DNA from: Deinococcus cellulosilyticus NBRC 106333 = KACC 11606
GTDB lineage: Bacteria; Deinococcota; Deinococci; Deinococcales; Deinococcaceae
Reading direction: 5' to 3'
NCBI RefSeq assembly: GCF_007990775.1
Contig: NZ_BJXB01000038.1
Span: forward strand, 1-42,294
DNA: 42,294 nt
The position numbers and the translations under genes were made by a program. The number at the start of each line of letters is the position of its first letter. Within the stretch, counting starts at the first letter, position 1. The notes beneath the pieces were generated by a model that searched no databases, was not told where the DNA came from, and saw only the letters and a list, made by a program, of their open reading frames with translations. Positions 8,776 to 15,789 of this stretch are shown piece by piece.

Positions 8776-10119
8776 TCAGGGCACCATATGACGAACCATC
8801 TCCCGGGCATAGCGGATGCAGTCAGGAATCCCGACCCCTCCATAGCTGCTGCCAATCAGTCTGATGGTGTCTGGCAGGCTGTTCTGGATGTTTTTCACCC
8901 GCTCGATGTGTCCAACTTTGTACATCGGGTTGTTCTCCAGCCAGTTGTAAACCCGCCAGAACAGCGGGTTTCCCTGGATGCCCAGAATGGGACGCAGGGC
9001 ATTCAGGCCCATCTCTGCGATTTCAGGGCTGTGCATCTCTGGGATGTGTGGGTTGCGGTGGCCTCCCAGGTAAGCCCGGATGAGCACCTGTTTTTCTGGC
9101 GCACGGCCTTCAAATTTGCTGGAGTGGATGGTGCCTGCCAGCAGTGGAGTCGGCTCTGTCCCAGAGACGATGAACCCATATGTGGACACATCAAATTCGA
9201 TCTGGTCCCGGTTGAAACCAAACACAGCCACAGCGGAACTGTTGGTTTCCAGTTCATTCATCAATTCTGCCGTTTCAGGGAAGTTCTCTTGCAAGAAGGC
9301 TTTGCTGGTGGCTGCGGGGGTCGCAAGGATCACCTGACTGGCCTCAATGACCTCACCCTCTTCCAGGTAGACCCGATGCTCCCGGTCCACCTTCACCACG
9401 TTTCCACCCAGGCGGATGTGCTCGTGGAGTTCGGTGTAGAGGCGCTCGATCAGGCTGCCCATGCCGTTTTTCAGGGAGTAGAAGATGGGCTTTGTCTGGG
9501 GGTTTTTGCGGTTGTTTTCCCGCACACCCCTGATCACGCTGCCGTACTCCTGCTCCATTTTCAGGTATTGCGGAAACGCTGCCTGCATGCTGAGTTTCTC
9601 GGGGTTGGAAACGTAGATTCCGCCCAGCATGGGTTCTGCAATGGTGGTGGTCGCTTCAGGCCCAAACCTGCGGGTGATGAAGGAGGCCAGACTCTCGTCT
9701 CCCCCACCCTGTCTGGGAGGAATGAATTGCTCCTCCAGCAGGCGCTTCTTGCCTTCTTCGGAGAGCAGGTTGGAGGCCAGAAACTCTTCATCGTCGAGGG
9801 GGGCAATCAGCTTGAAGCTCGGGGGAATGCGGTTGAGTTTCCCTTCCCTGAGCAAATACGTTTTTTTGTTCTCTGGCAGGGTGGTGATCAGGTCGTCTTC
9901 CATCCCGAGTTCGCGGGCAAGCTGTTCTGCATGAGGCTTCTGGGTGATGAAGGCATCTGCGGCCCCCTCAATCAGAAAACCCCGAAAGCGGGCCGTGGTG
10001 ATCTTGCCTCCAAGACGACCTGATTCTTCCAGCAGCACAAAAGGAATGCCCTTTTGAAAAAGCTCCCAGGCGGCGGAGAGACCTGCAATCCCTCCGCCCA
10101 CAATCACCACGGGTTTCAT
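8776..10119 (-). CDS. hemY: Protoporphyrinogen/coproporphyrinogen oxidase (HemY/CgoX type)
   Basis: 447 residues. This FAD enzyme oxidises the porphyrinogen before or after side-chain decarboxylation, depending on the heme pathway variant. The N-terminal Rossmann motif VIVGGGIAGLSAAWEL (residues 4-19) and LEESGRLGGKI are the FAD-binding hallmark of the UbiH/monoamine-oxidase-like family. The C-terminal region ending IRLIGSSYGGVGIPDCI closes the FAD site, as in known HemY. It starts in a 4-nt ATGA overlap with hemH. The order hemE-hemH-hemY matches Bacillus, where the product is coproporphyrin. Whether this organism uses the coproporphyrin or protoporphyrin route cannot be decided here. Confidence 0.92.
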   Translation of the reverse strand: MKPVVIVGGGIAGLSAAWELFQKGIPFVLLEESGRLGGKITTARFRGFLIEGAADAFITQKPHAEQLARELGMEDDLITTLPENKKTYLLREGKLNRIPPSFKLIAPLDDEEFLASNLLSEEGKKRLLEEQFIPPRQGGGDESLASFITRRFGPEATTTIAEPMLGGIYVSNPEKLSMQAAFPQYLKMEQEYGSVIRGVRENNRKNPQTKPIFYSLKNGMGSLIERLYTELHEHIRLGGNVVKVDREHRVYLEEGEVIEASQVILATPAATSKAFLQENFPETAELMNELETNSSAVAVFGFNRDQIEFDVSTYGFIVSGTEPTPLLAGTIHSSKFEGRAPEKQVLIRAYLGGHRNPHIPEMHSPEIAEMGLNALRPILGIQGNPLFWRVYNWLENNPMYKVGHIERVKNIQNSLPDTIRLIGSSYGGVGIPDCIRYAREMVRHMVP

Positions 10120-11051
10120 CCCAGCAGCCCTTTTGCCTTTTCCTCAATCAGTTCCGCAAGGGTTTCCATGTAGAGGGGATCGGTGTTGAGGCTCGGGGGA
10201 CGCACCAGGGTCATGCCCATCTCTTTTGCAGCCGCCTGTGCCTTGATGTCGATGTCGTACAGGATTTCCACGTGGTCACTGACAAAGCCAATCACCACGC
10301 TGACCACGTTCTTGACCCCTTTTTCGTGCAGGGCCACCACATGGTCTTCAAGTTGTGGTCCGAGCCAGGGTTCAGGGCTGCGGCCTGCAGACTGGTAGGA
10401 CCAGCTCCACTGGTCTTCTTTCAGGCCTGCCCCCTCTGCAATCAGACGGGCACTTTCAAAAAGCTGGTCCTGATACGGGTCACCCATCTTGATGATGCGC
10501 TCTGGGAGGCTGTGGGCACTGAGGACCACATGCACGTCTTCTCCCTCGGGGAACTGGGCAATGCCCTGTTTCACCCGATTGACCATCGCCTGAATGTATT
10601 TGGGATGGTTGTGGTAGCTGTCGATGAACTCGAAGTCGATGTGCCCGTGAAACATGTCCAGCCCGGCCTTGACCTTCTGGTGGTACTTGGCCACAGAAAG
10701 GCTGCTGTAATGGGGGGCCAGCACGATGGCAACGGCTTTTTTGATGCCTTCATCCAGCATGTCCCGCACGGTTTCCTCGATCCACGGTGCCCAGTGGCGC
10801 ATCCCCAGGTAAGCTTTGTATTTCACTCCGTTTTTGTTGAGGAGCTCGGTGGCTTTTGCAGCCTGCTCTTTTGTGATGCCCAGCAGAGGACTTTTCCCAC
10901 CGATGGAGGCATAGTTGTGGGTGATTTCTTCAAGCACTTCGCTGTTGGTGGTGCGGCCATGACGGATGTCGCTCAGGTATCCCGGCAGGTCTTCGAGGGA
11001 CTCAGGACCACCGTAAGCCATGAAAAGCACACCAATGGTTTCTGTGGTCAT
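10116..11051 (-). CDS. hemH: Ferrochelatase
   Basis: 311 residues, a normal length for the soluble bacterial enzyme that inserts Fe2+ into proto- or coproporphyrin. Recognisable features are the N-terminal VLFMAYGGPESLEDLPGYL, the region APHYSSLSVAKYHQ, and SAHSLPERI with the conserved catalytic histidine. The C-terminal GFVSDHVEILYDIDIKA is a strong family signature. There is no CxxC iron-sulfur tail. It overlaps hemE upstream and hemY downstream by 4 nt each, indicating one transcript with translational coupling. Confidence 0.95.
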   Translation of the reverse strand: MTTETIGVLFMAYGGPESLEDLPGYLSDIRHGRTTNSEVLEEITHNYASIGGKSPLLGITKEQAAKATELLNKNGVKYKAYLGMRHWAPWIEETVRDMLDEGIKKAVAIVLAPHYSSLSVAKYHQKVKAGLDMFHGHIDFEFIDSYHNHPKYIQAMVNRVKQGIAQFPEGEDVHVVLSAHSLPERIIKMGDPYQDQLFESARLIAEGAGLKEDQWSWSYQSAGRSPEPWLGPQLEDHVVALHEKGVKNVVSVVIGFVSDHVEILYDIDIKAQAAAKEMGMTLVRPPSLNTDPLYMETLAELIEEKAKGLLG

Positions 11052-12106
11052 ACCAGGGCCCCCGTCTGGGTTTTCTCGTGCACAAAGTCAGCGAGCCTTG
11101 CAACGTTGTCCACCGGGGTTCCGGGCAGAATTCCGTGCCCCAGGTTGAAAACGTGACCGGGGCGGCCTGCGGCCTCCTGCAGCACACGCTCGGCCTGGAA
11201 GGACAGTTCACGCCAGGGGGCTTTCAGGAGCAGGGGATCGAGGTTCCCCTGAATGGCCTGATCGGGTTGCAGTTGCGCCCAGGCGTCTCCGAGGGAAATG
11301 CGCCAGTCCACGCCCACCACGTCGCTGCCCATGCTGGCAATCTGGGTCAGCATGGTGGAGGTTCCGGTGGCAAAGTAGATCACGGGCACGCCCGATTTCT
11401 TGGCGTTCTGGATCACGTTTTTGGTGTAGGGGTACACAAAGCGCAGGTAGTCGGAGGGGCTCAGGGCACCTGCCCAGGAGTCAAAGATCTGCAGGGCGCT
11501 TGCCCCTGCTTTCGCCTGTTCCTGCAGGTAATCCGACAGAATCACCTCGAACTTGGTCATCAGGCGCTTCCAGGCGGCAGGTTCTGAGTACATCAGGCCC
11601 TTGGTGCGCTCGTAGTTCTTGCTGCCGCCCCCTTCAATGGCGTAGCTCGCCAGGGTGAAGGGACTGCCCACGAAACCAATCAGGGGAATGCCTCTGGGGG
11701 TCAGTTCTGCACTGATCTGCTCGATGGCCTTGAAGGTGTAACCCAGGGTTTCTCTGGTGGGAGGGGTGGCCAGACGGTCCACATCTTTGACCGAGGTGAT
11801 GGGGTTGTGAATCACGGGTCCCACACCGCCCTGGAAATCCAGGCTGAGACCCATGCCGATCAGGGGCGGCAGGATGTCATTGAAAAGAATCGCAGCATCC
11901 AGGTTGAAGGCATTGATGGGCTGCAGGGTGATCTCGGTGGCGATGTCCGGGTCCTGGATGGCCCCAAGCATGGTGGTTTTGGCGCGCAATTCACGGTATT
12001 CGGGCATGTAGCGGCCTGCCTGGCGCATGAACCAGACGGGCGTGGCGTCCGTGGCTTCCCGGCGGAGTGCCTTCAAGAAGCGGCTGTTTTTCAGGTTGTT
12101 TGACAT
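11048..12106 (-). CDS. hemE: Uroporphyrinogen III decarboxylase
   Basis: 352 residues. It decarboxylates the four acetate side chains of uroporphyrinogen III to give coproporphyrinogen III. The N-terminal signature PVWFMRQAGRYMPEYRELR is complete. GFVGSPFTLASYAIEGGGSKN and FNLGHGILPGTPVDNV near the C-terminus are also family hallmarks. I start at ATG 12106, where GAGGAG sits 4 nt upstream; a longer reading from 12151 would pass through the operator palindrome. First gene of the hemE-hemH-hemY operon. Confidence 0.95.
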   Translation of the reverse strand: MSNNLKNSRFLKALRREATDATPVWFMRQAGRYMPEYRELRAKTTMLGAIQDPDIATEITLQPINAFNLDAAILFNDILPPLIGMGLSLDFQGGVGPVIHNPITSVKDVDRLATPPTRETLGYTFKAIEQISAELTPRGIPLIGFVGSPFTLASYAIEGGGSKNYERTKGLMYSEPAAWKRLMTKFEVILSDYLQEQAKAGASALQIFDSWAGALSPSDYLRFVYPYTKNVIQNAKKSGVPVIYFATGTSTMLTQIASMGSDVVGVDWRISLGDAWAQLQPDQAIQGNLDPLLLKAPWRELSFQAERVLQEAAGRPGHVFNLGHGILPGTPVDNVARLADFVHEKTQTGALV

Positions 12107-12121
12107 GGGGCTCCTCAGCTG

Positions 12122-12167
12122 AAAAGTGACCGAATGGTCACTTTTGTTCACTTATAGTCAAATTCTA
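12122..12167 (-). promoter_or_regulatory. hem operon promoter with perfect palindromic operator
   Basis: A perfect inverted repeat, AAAAGTGACC (12122-12131) and GGTCACTTTT (12136-12145), surrounds GAAT. On the minus strand, -10 candidates TAGAAT (12162-12167) and TATAAG (12151-12156) lie just upstream. The palindrome therefore begins at or just after the start site and precedes the hemE ribosome site. The geometry (TGACC-N4-GGTCA) suits a TetR-like repressor, but the protein is unknown. Confidence 0.65.
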
Positions 12168-12197
12168 AAGGACTCCACAGTGAGAATCCACGCGACA

Positions 12198-12223
12198 AAC
12201 GTCCCTGGACTGCAAGGGACGTT
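12198..12223. other. Hairpin AACGTCCCT / AGGGACGTT
   Basis: A 9-bp inverted repeat with an 8-nt loop between two minus-strand operons. There is no T-run on either side, so it is not a typical terminator. Role unknown. Confidence 0.4.
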
Positions 12224-12251
12224 ACTCTCTGGGGAGCAGACAGCACAGAAC

Positions 12252-12280
12252 AAAAAGAAGAGGCCAGATGTCCTGGCCTC
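12252..12280 (-). terminator. Intrinsic terminator of the TAP-like hydrolase gene
   Basis: Minus-strand GAGGCCAG pairs with CTGGCCTC (12273-12280 and 12260-12267) over a 5-nt loop, followed by TTCTTTTTG. It lies 16 bp downstream of the hydrolase stop. Confidence 0.8.
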
Positions 12281-12295
12281 CTGATGGGCAGTGGT

Positions 12296-13828
12296 TTATT
12301 GCAGTTTCAGCTGGAAGGGATGTGGAACAGCCGCACACGCTGCGTCCAGTTTGCTGGCAGGATCATCCAGGAAGGCACGGACCAGACCATCTGCACAGGC
12401 TCCGGGCATCATGGTGATTTCCCCGTGGGCTCCGGTGGGGAAGGAAACAAACTGGGCACGGCTGAGGCCTGGAAGCACCTTCTGGGCATACTGGGGAGGG
12501 GTCACGGGATCGAGCTCACCGGAGAACATCAAAGTTGGGATGTCGCTCTTCACCACTTCACGGGTCTCTGCAGAAAGGGGGCTCCACTTGTGGCCTTCAC
12601 AGGCTTTCGCATAGGCGGTCAGCACATCTCCGAAAGAAGCACTCACCACTTTCAGGGGTTTCTCTGCAGGTTGCAGGTCTTCGGGTCTGGCATAGGGAAT
12701 GAGATCATTGCACCCGAAAGCGGCCTGCATCCCGATGCTGCTCATGCCTGTTGCACTCTGCAGGCTCTGCAGCATCAAAGTGAGCATCTGGGTGTTGCCT
12801 CTGTCAATGTCATCAATGATCGCAGGCAGCACAGGAACAAGCTGGGTGGCGTACAGGCCCAGCATCAGGCCACCGCCCAGCATGGCGGCATTCACTGTGA
12901 CTTCCTGGGCCTCACCGGTCTGGAGATCGGGCACCGGCAGCTTGATGGGATTCTGGTCCAGACGGTCTGCCAGCTTCTCCAGACGCTCGGTCAGGTTGGG
13001 GAAGGCTGCATTGCAGGCCTCATCCTGCAGGCAGCGGTTCAGGCTCTTCCTGAGGGCCGCATCCACAGTGCCTTCGCGGTTCTGGATGTAATTGGCATCG
13101 GTGGTGACCACGGCATCAAGCACCACCGACCTGAGCAGTTCAGGATGGCGGCGCATCACTTCCTGGGCCAGTCTGGAGCCATAAGAGGCACCATACAGAT
13201 TCACTTTCTCTGCAGACACCGCTTTTGCCAGCACGGCCACATCATCTGCACTTTCCACAGTGTTGAACGTGCCAAGGTCAATGCCTTCTTTCTCCAGATC
13301 TGTGAAGCAGTTGTTCAGTTCGGTGGCCATCACCTGGGTCTGGTCTTTCACCCTTTCCAGGGGGATCTCCTGCAGTTTTTTCAGGATCTGTGGGCAGTCC
13401 AGGCTGGGTTTCGATGCCCCCACACCCCGCTGATCAAAGAAAATCAGGTCCCGTTCTGGCGCGATGGCAGCCACCAGATAATTTGCCAGAGGGGCATAGC
13501 TGGAGGTTTTCTGCCCAGGGCCTCCGTTCAGGGTGATGATGGGATCTGCTTTGCGGTTTGCAGAGGTGGATTTGTACCAGGCCACATGCAACTGGTAGGT
13601 TTTGCCTGCTGGACCCCTGTGTTTTGCAGGGACATCCACATAACCGCAGCTGAGGGTGTGGTCTGTGGCTGCAGGAAGTTCCACCCCGAAAGCACAGGGC
13701 GCTTCAGTGAAACCTGCAGCTTTGCTCTGGCTGCTTGCTGCAGCAATGGCAACCGTGAGGGCAACGGCAACCCCAAAATGGCGTTTTTGGAATGAAGTGC
13801 TTTTTCTGGACTGTTTTGATGTGTTCAT
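12296..13828 (-). CDS. Secreted alpha/beta hydrolase, tripeptidyl aminopeptidase-like
   Basis: 510 residues, resembling Streptomyces Tap-type S33 exopeptidases that release short N-terminal peptides outside the cytoplasm. A basic N-terminus and hydrophobic segment (residues about 18-37, ending near SKA) form a signal peptide. The oxyanion motif NGGPG is at 101-105. The nucleophile elbow GASYGS places Ser215. The acidic residue lies in SGELDPVTPPQYA and the histidine in PTGAHGEI, within the TAP-like C-terminal domain. ATG 13828 has GGAGG 5 nt upstream; a longer reading would cross the operator region. The promoter carries two dyad operators, so expression is probably tightly controlled. Confidence 0.88.
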   Translation of the reverse strand: MNTSKQSRKSTSFQKRHFGVAVALTVAIAAASSQSKAAGFTEAPCAFGVELPAATDHTLSCGYVDVPAKHRGPAGKTYQLHVAWYKSTSANRKADPIITLNGGPGQKTSSYAPLANYLVAAIAPERDLIFFDQRGVGASKPSLDCPQILKKLQEIPLERVKDQTQVMATELNNCFTDLEKEGIDLGTFNTVESADDVAVLAKAVSAEKVNLYGASYGSRLAQEVMRRHPELLRSVVLDAVVTTDANYIQNREGTVDAALRKSLNRCLQDEACNAAFPNLTERLEKLADRLDQNPIKLPVPDLQTGEAQEVTVNAAMLGGGLMLGLYATQLVPVLPAIIDDIDRGNTQMLTLMLQSLQSATGMSSIGMQAAFGCNDLIPYARPEDLQPAEKPLKVVSASFGDVLTAYAKACEGHKWSPLSAETREVVKSDIPTLMFSGELDPVTPPQYAQKVLPGLSRAQFVSFPTGAHGEITMMPGACADGLVRAFLDDPASKLDAACAAVPHPFQLKLQ

Positions 13829-13933
13829 GCTTTCCTCCATGAGATGAAAACAACCAGCTGCAGCAGGATCTGCTGAAGGTGCTGTCAGATGGGTTTTCAG
13901 GGACAACAGGCAGGACAGCTTTGACTGTAGCAA

Positions 13934-13994
13934 GTCAAGCTTCCTTGACATCAAGAGTAAAGCATCCTCAACTTTTTGTCAAGAAAACTTGACA
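13934..13994 (-). promoter_or_regulatory. Promoter flanked by two matching dyad operators
   Basis: TTGACA (minus strand, 13977-13982) lies 17 bp from TACTCT (13954-13959). The -35 is embedded in the perfect dyad TGTCAAGAAAACTTGACA (13977-13994). A second dyad, GTCAAG-N4-CTTGAC (13934-13949), covers the predicted start site. Dyad centres are 44 bp apart, about four helical turns, which would allow two bound dimers on the same DNA face. The regulator is not identifiable. Confidence 0.65.
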
Positions 13995-14023
13995 TGGGTT
14001 TTCCCTGATGGGCCATTGCAGGG

Positions 14024-14416
14024 TCAGGTCTGGGGCTCAGGTTGCACCAGATGAAACGCCTCGTAATAGGCAAAACCGACCTCAGTGAGGCGGTCAAGTT
14101 CATCCAAAAGCCCCTCATCGTAGGTCTTGAAGTTGAAACAACTCTTCCCCTGCATGCGTTTTTTCAGTTCAGGGCTGATGTCTTTCAAAAGGCCTGGCTC
14201 CAGATAAACGGGCATCAGGTAAAAACTGACATATTTGCTCTGAATCACTGTGGCACCAAAAAACCCTGCGGACCCATCGTTGTGCGGATCACGCAAACCA
14301 TAACTCTCTTTGTCCAGGGTAAAAGTGGGGCTCTGGTGCTCGGTCAGGACCCCCTCGTACTTCTGCAGGATCTTTTTCAGGCGATCGTAAATGCGGGGAA
14401 AATCTTCAGCAGGCAT
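14024..14416 (-). CDS. Small conserved protein, possibly DUF1801/YdhG-like
   Basis: 130 residues, no signal peptide, cytoplasmic. Segments YVSFYLMPVYLEPGLLKDI and LKKRMQGKSCFNFK resemble the small YdhG/DUF1801 group, sometimes described as iron-chaperone-like; I hold this weakly. An excellent ribosome site (AAGGAGGAG) precedes ATG 14416. AT-rich TATATT/TATGTT boxes upstream could be its promoter. It is in line with the hydrolase gene, but the operator-bearing promoter in between makes a shared transcript unlikely. Confidence 0.6.
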   Translation of the reverse strand: MPAEDFPRIYDRLKKILQKYEGVLTEHQSPTFTLDKESYGLRDPHNDGSAGFFGATVIQSKYVSFYLMPVYLEPGLLKDISPELKKRMQGKSCFNFKTYDEGLLDELDRLTEVGFAYYEAFHLVQPEPQT

Positions 14417-14556
14417 GGCTCCTCCTTATGCATAAAACATAATATAATCTTCAGGTTTTGCCTAGACCCTGATCTGAAACATTGCAAAAAGTTTTATCAA
14501 TCAACCATTTCACCTCAAAAAAGTTCCTCCTCAAAAGACCCATGTACAAATGTCAG

Positions 14557-14585
14557 TTGATCTTTATTCGATGATTGCTTACTAT
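14557..14585 (+). promoter_or_regulatory. Leaderless promoter TTGATC-17-TACTAT
   Basis: TTGATC at 14557-14562, a 17-bp spacer, TACTAT at 14580-14585, then 6 nt to the ATG at 14592. No ribosome site exists. This is one of the two clearest leaderless promoters in the window. Confidence 0.75.
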
Positions 14586-14591
14586 TTCCCA

Positions 14592-15539
14592 ATGGTCTCA
14601 TTTAAGAAAATCAATCTACTTGTCCTCAGCACACTGGCTTTTTCCATGACCCTGCATGCTCATGCTGAGAAATATCAGTTGACACAAACCCTGAAGACCG
14701 GACTCAAAACCACTTATGCAACCTTCAACGGAAAGCAATACTGGATCATTGGACAGCAAGGCAACCAGAAGGGAATTTTCACTTTCGGCAACAAAATGGT
14801 GCAGAAAGCTCCTGTGGTGCCTGCAGATGCCATGAACCTCTCTCTGGATTTCACCTCAAAGTACCTTGTTGTGAGAGGCATCAGGCACCTTGAAGTCTTT
14901 GATCGAAACTCATGGGCAAAGGTGGCCTCTTTTGAGTCCAAAGGCTTGCTGGTCAACATGGGTTTTATCAGCAAAAACATCATTTTTGAAACCACCCAGA
15001 AACCAGGATTTGTCACCCTCTCGGGAGGAGGGGAGCTCTTGATGTTCCGGGAGGACAAAAAAGCCTTTTCAGTGCTCAGCCCAGATGGTTTTGACGTGAT
15101 TGATTTTGATTCCTCAACCTCGCAGGTGGCTTTGTGGGGCACCTATGCCAACGATGGCAAGATTCTGCATGGCAACATTGACCAGGGACTCAAAAATCTG
15201 GACATTGACCTGAGGGTGGAATTTGTTCGTGACATCACCATCCTGGACCCCAACCGCTATCTGGTGTTCGATGACCTGTACCATGTCACAGACAACACCA
15301 GAAAACTGGACCAGCGTCTGAAGTCCTCTGGACCCAACGCTTCCCTCAAAATGCCCGGTCATACCATTCAGTGGAAGTCCACAGAAGTGGTGATGTTCGA
15401 TCCCCAGAAGGACCAGGTGACCCCGATCTACAAAGACAAAACCTTCAGCAAGATGATCACGAATGTCTTCAAGCTGAGTGACACCTCCTTTGCGGTCTCG
15501 TTTGATGACGGCACCCTTCAGGAATATGCCCTGAAATAA
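14592..15539 (+). CDS. Secreted protein of unknown function
   Basis: 315 residues. MVSFKKIN followed by a hydrophobic stretch and a cleavage site after HAHA (about residue 25) is a Sec signal peptide. The mature part is rich in beta-strand patterns with repeated aromatic/Asp turns (YWIIGQQGN, FDVIDFDSSTSQVALWG). This could be a beta-propeller-like fold, but I recognise no family. Start 14592 is fixed by the leaderless promoter and the signal peptide. It is probably monocistronic, and codon use is somewhat more AT-rich than in leuA downstream. Confidence 0.7.
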   Translation: MVSFKKINLLVLSTLAFSMTLHAHAEKYQLTQTLKTGLKTTYATFNGKQYWIIGQQGNQKGIFTFGNKMVQKAPVVPADAMNLSLDFTSKYLVVRGIRHLEVFDRNSWAKVASFESKGLLVNMGFISKNIIFETTQKPGFVTLSGGGELLMFREDKKAFSVLSPDGFDVIDFDSSTSQVALWGTYANDGKILHGNIDQGLKNLDIDLRVEFVRDITILDPNRYLVFDDLYHVTDNTRKLDQRLKSSGPNASLKMPGHTIQWKSTEVVMFDPQKDQVTPIYKDKTFSKMITNVFKLSDTSFAVSFDDGTLQEYALK

Positions 15540-15628
15540 GAACCCACGCTGGGTGCAGAAACCCGATATATACAAACCTCCAGACATTCCTGCCACAGAG
15601 CTTGACCCGATGACATCAGGCAGTTACC

Positions 15629-15691
15629 ATGGCTTTAATGCAGAACTTCGGAAGCCTACTACCTTTGATCGCTGACTCGGCGGGAGTGTAG
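15629..15691 (+). CDS. leuL: leuA leader peptide (attenuation)
   Basis: A 20-codon ORF, MALMQNFGSLLPLIADSAGV, ends just before the leuA attenuator. It holds leucine codons TTA, CTA, CTA and TTG, all rare in this GC-rich genome, plus Ile and Val codons. A ribosome stalled at the CTA pair for lack of Leu-tRNA would leave 15676-15684 (CTCGG, C, GGG) free. A ribosome reaching the stop would cover it. The ribosome site is weak (CAGG). The name leuL is by function, not by homology. Confidence 0.75.
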   Translation: MALMQNFGSLLPLIADSAGV

Positions 15692-15759
15692 CGCAGGTTT
15701 CCCTGTACCCCTAAAACCCCGACCCCCGAGGCAGCCGTGCACAGGCCCTCGGGGGTTTT
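15676..15759 (+). promoter_or_regulatory. leuA transcription attenuator (antiterminator/terminator switch)
   Basis: The terminator is ACCCCCGAGG (15722-15731) paired with CCTCGGGGGT (15747-15756), running into TTTT. The 5' arm can alternatively pair with CTCGG-C-GGG at 15676-15684, inside the leader ORF, which would block the terminator. The two structures are mutually exclusive. Which one forms depends on where the leader-peptide ribosome stands, the classical arrangement for leucine control. Confidence 0.75.
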
Positions 15760-15789
15760 CGTTTCCCACACCTCTTAAGGAGAACAGCG

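Noticed and set aside
8554..10023. 489-codon plus-strand ORF
   Set aside because: Antisense to hemY and lacks any recognisable domain.
12284..13795. 503-codon plus-strand ORF
   Set aside because: Antisense to the TAP-like hydrolase, whose catalytic motifs are complete.
15540..15789. T-box riboswitch upstream of leuA
   Set aside because: No T-box sequence (AGGGTGGNACCGCG-like) was found. The leader ORF with Leu codons and alternative stems explains the region better.
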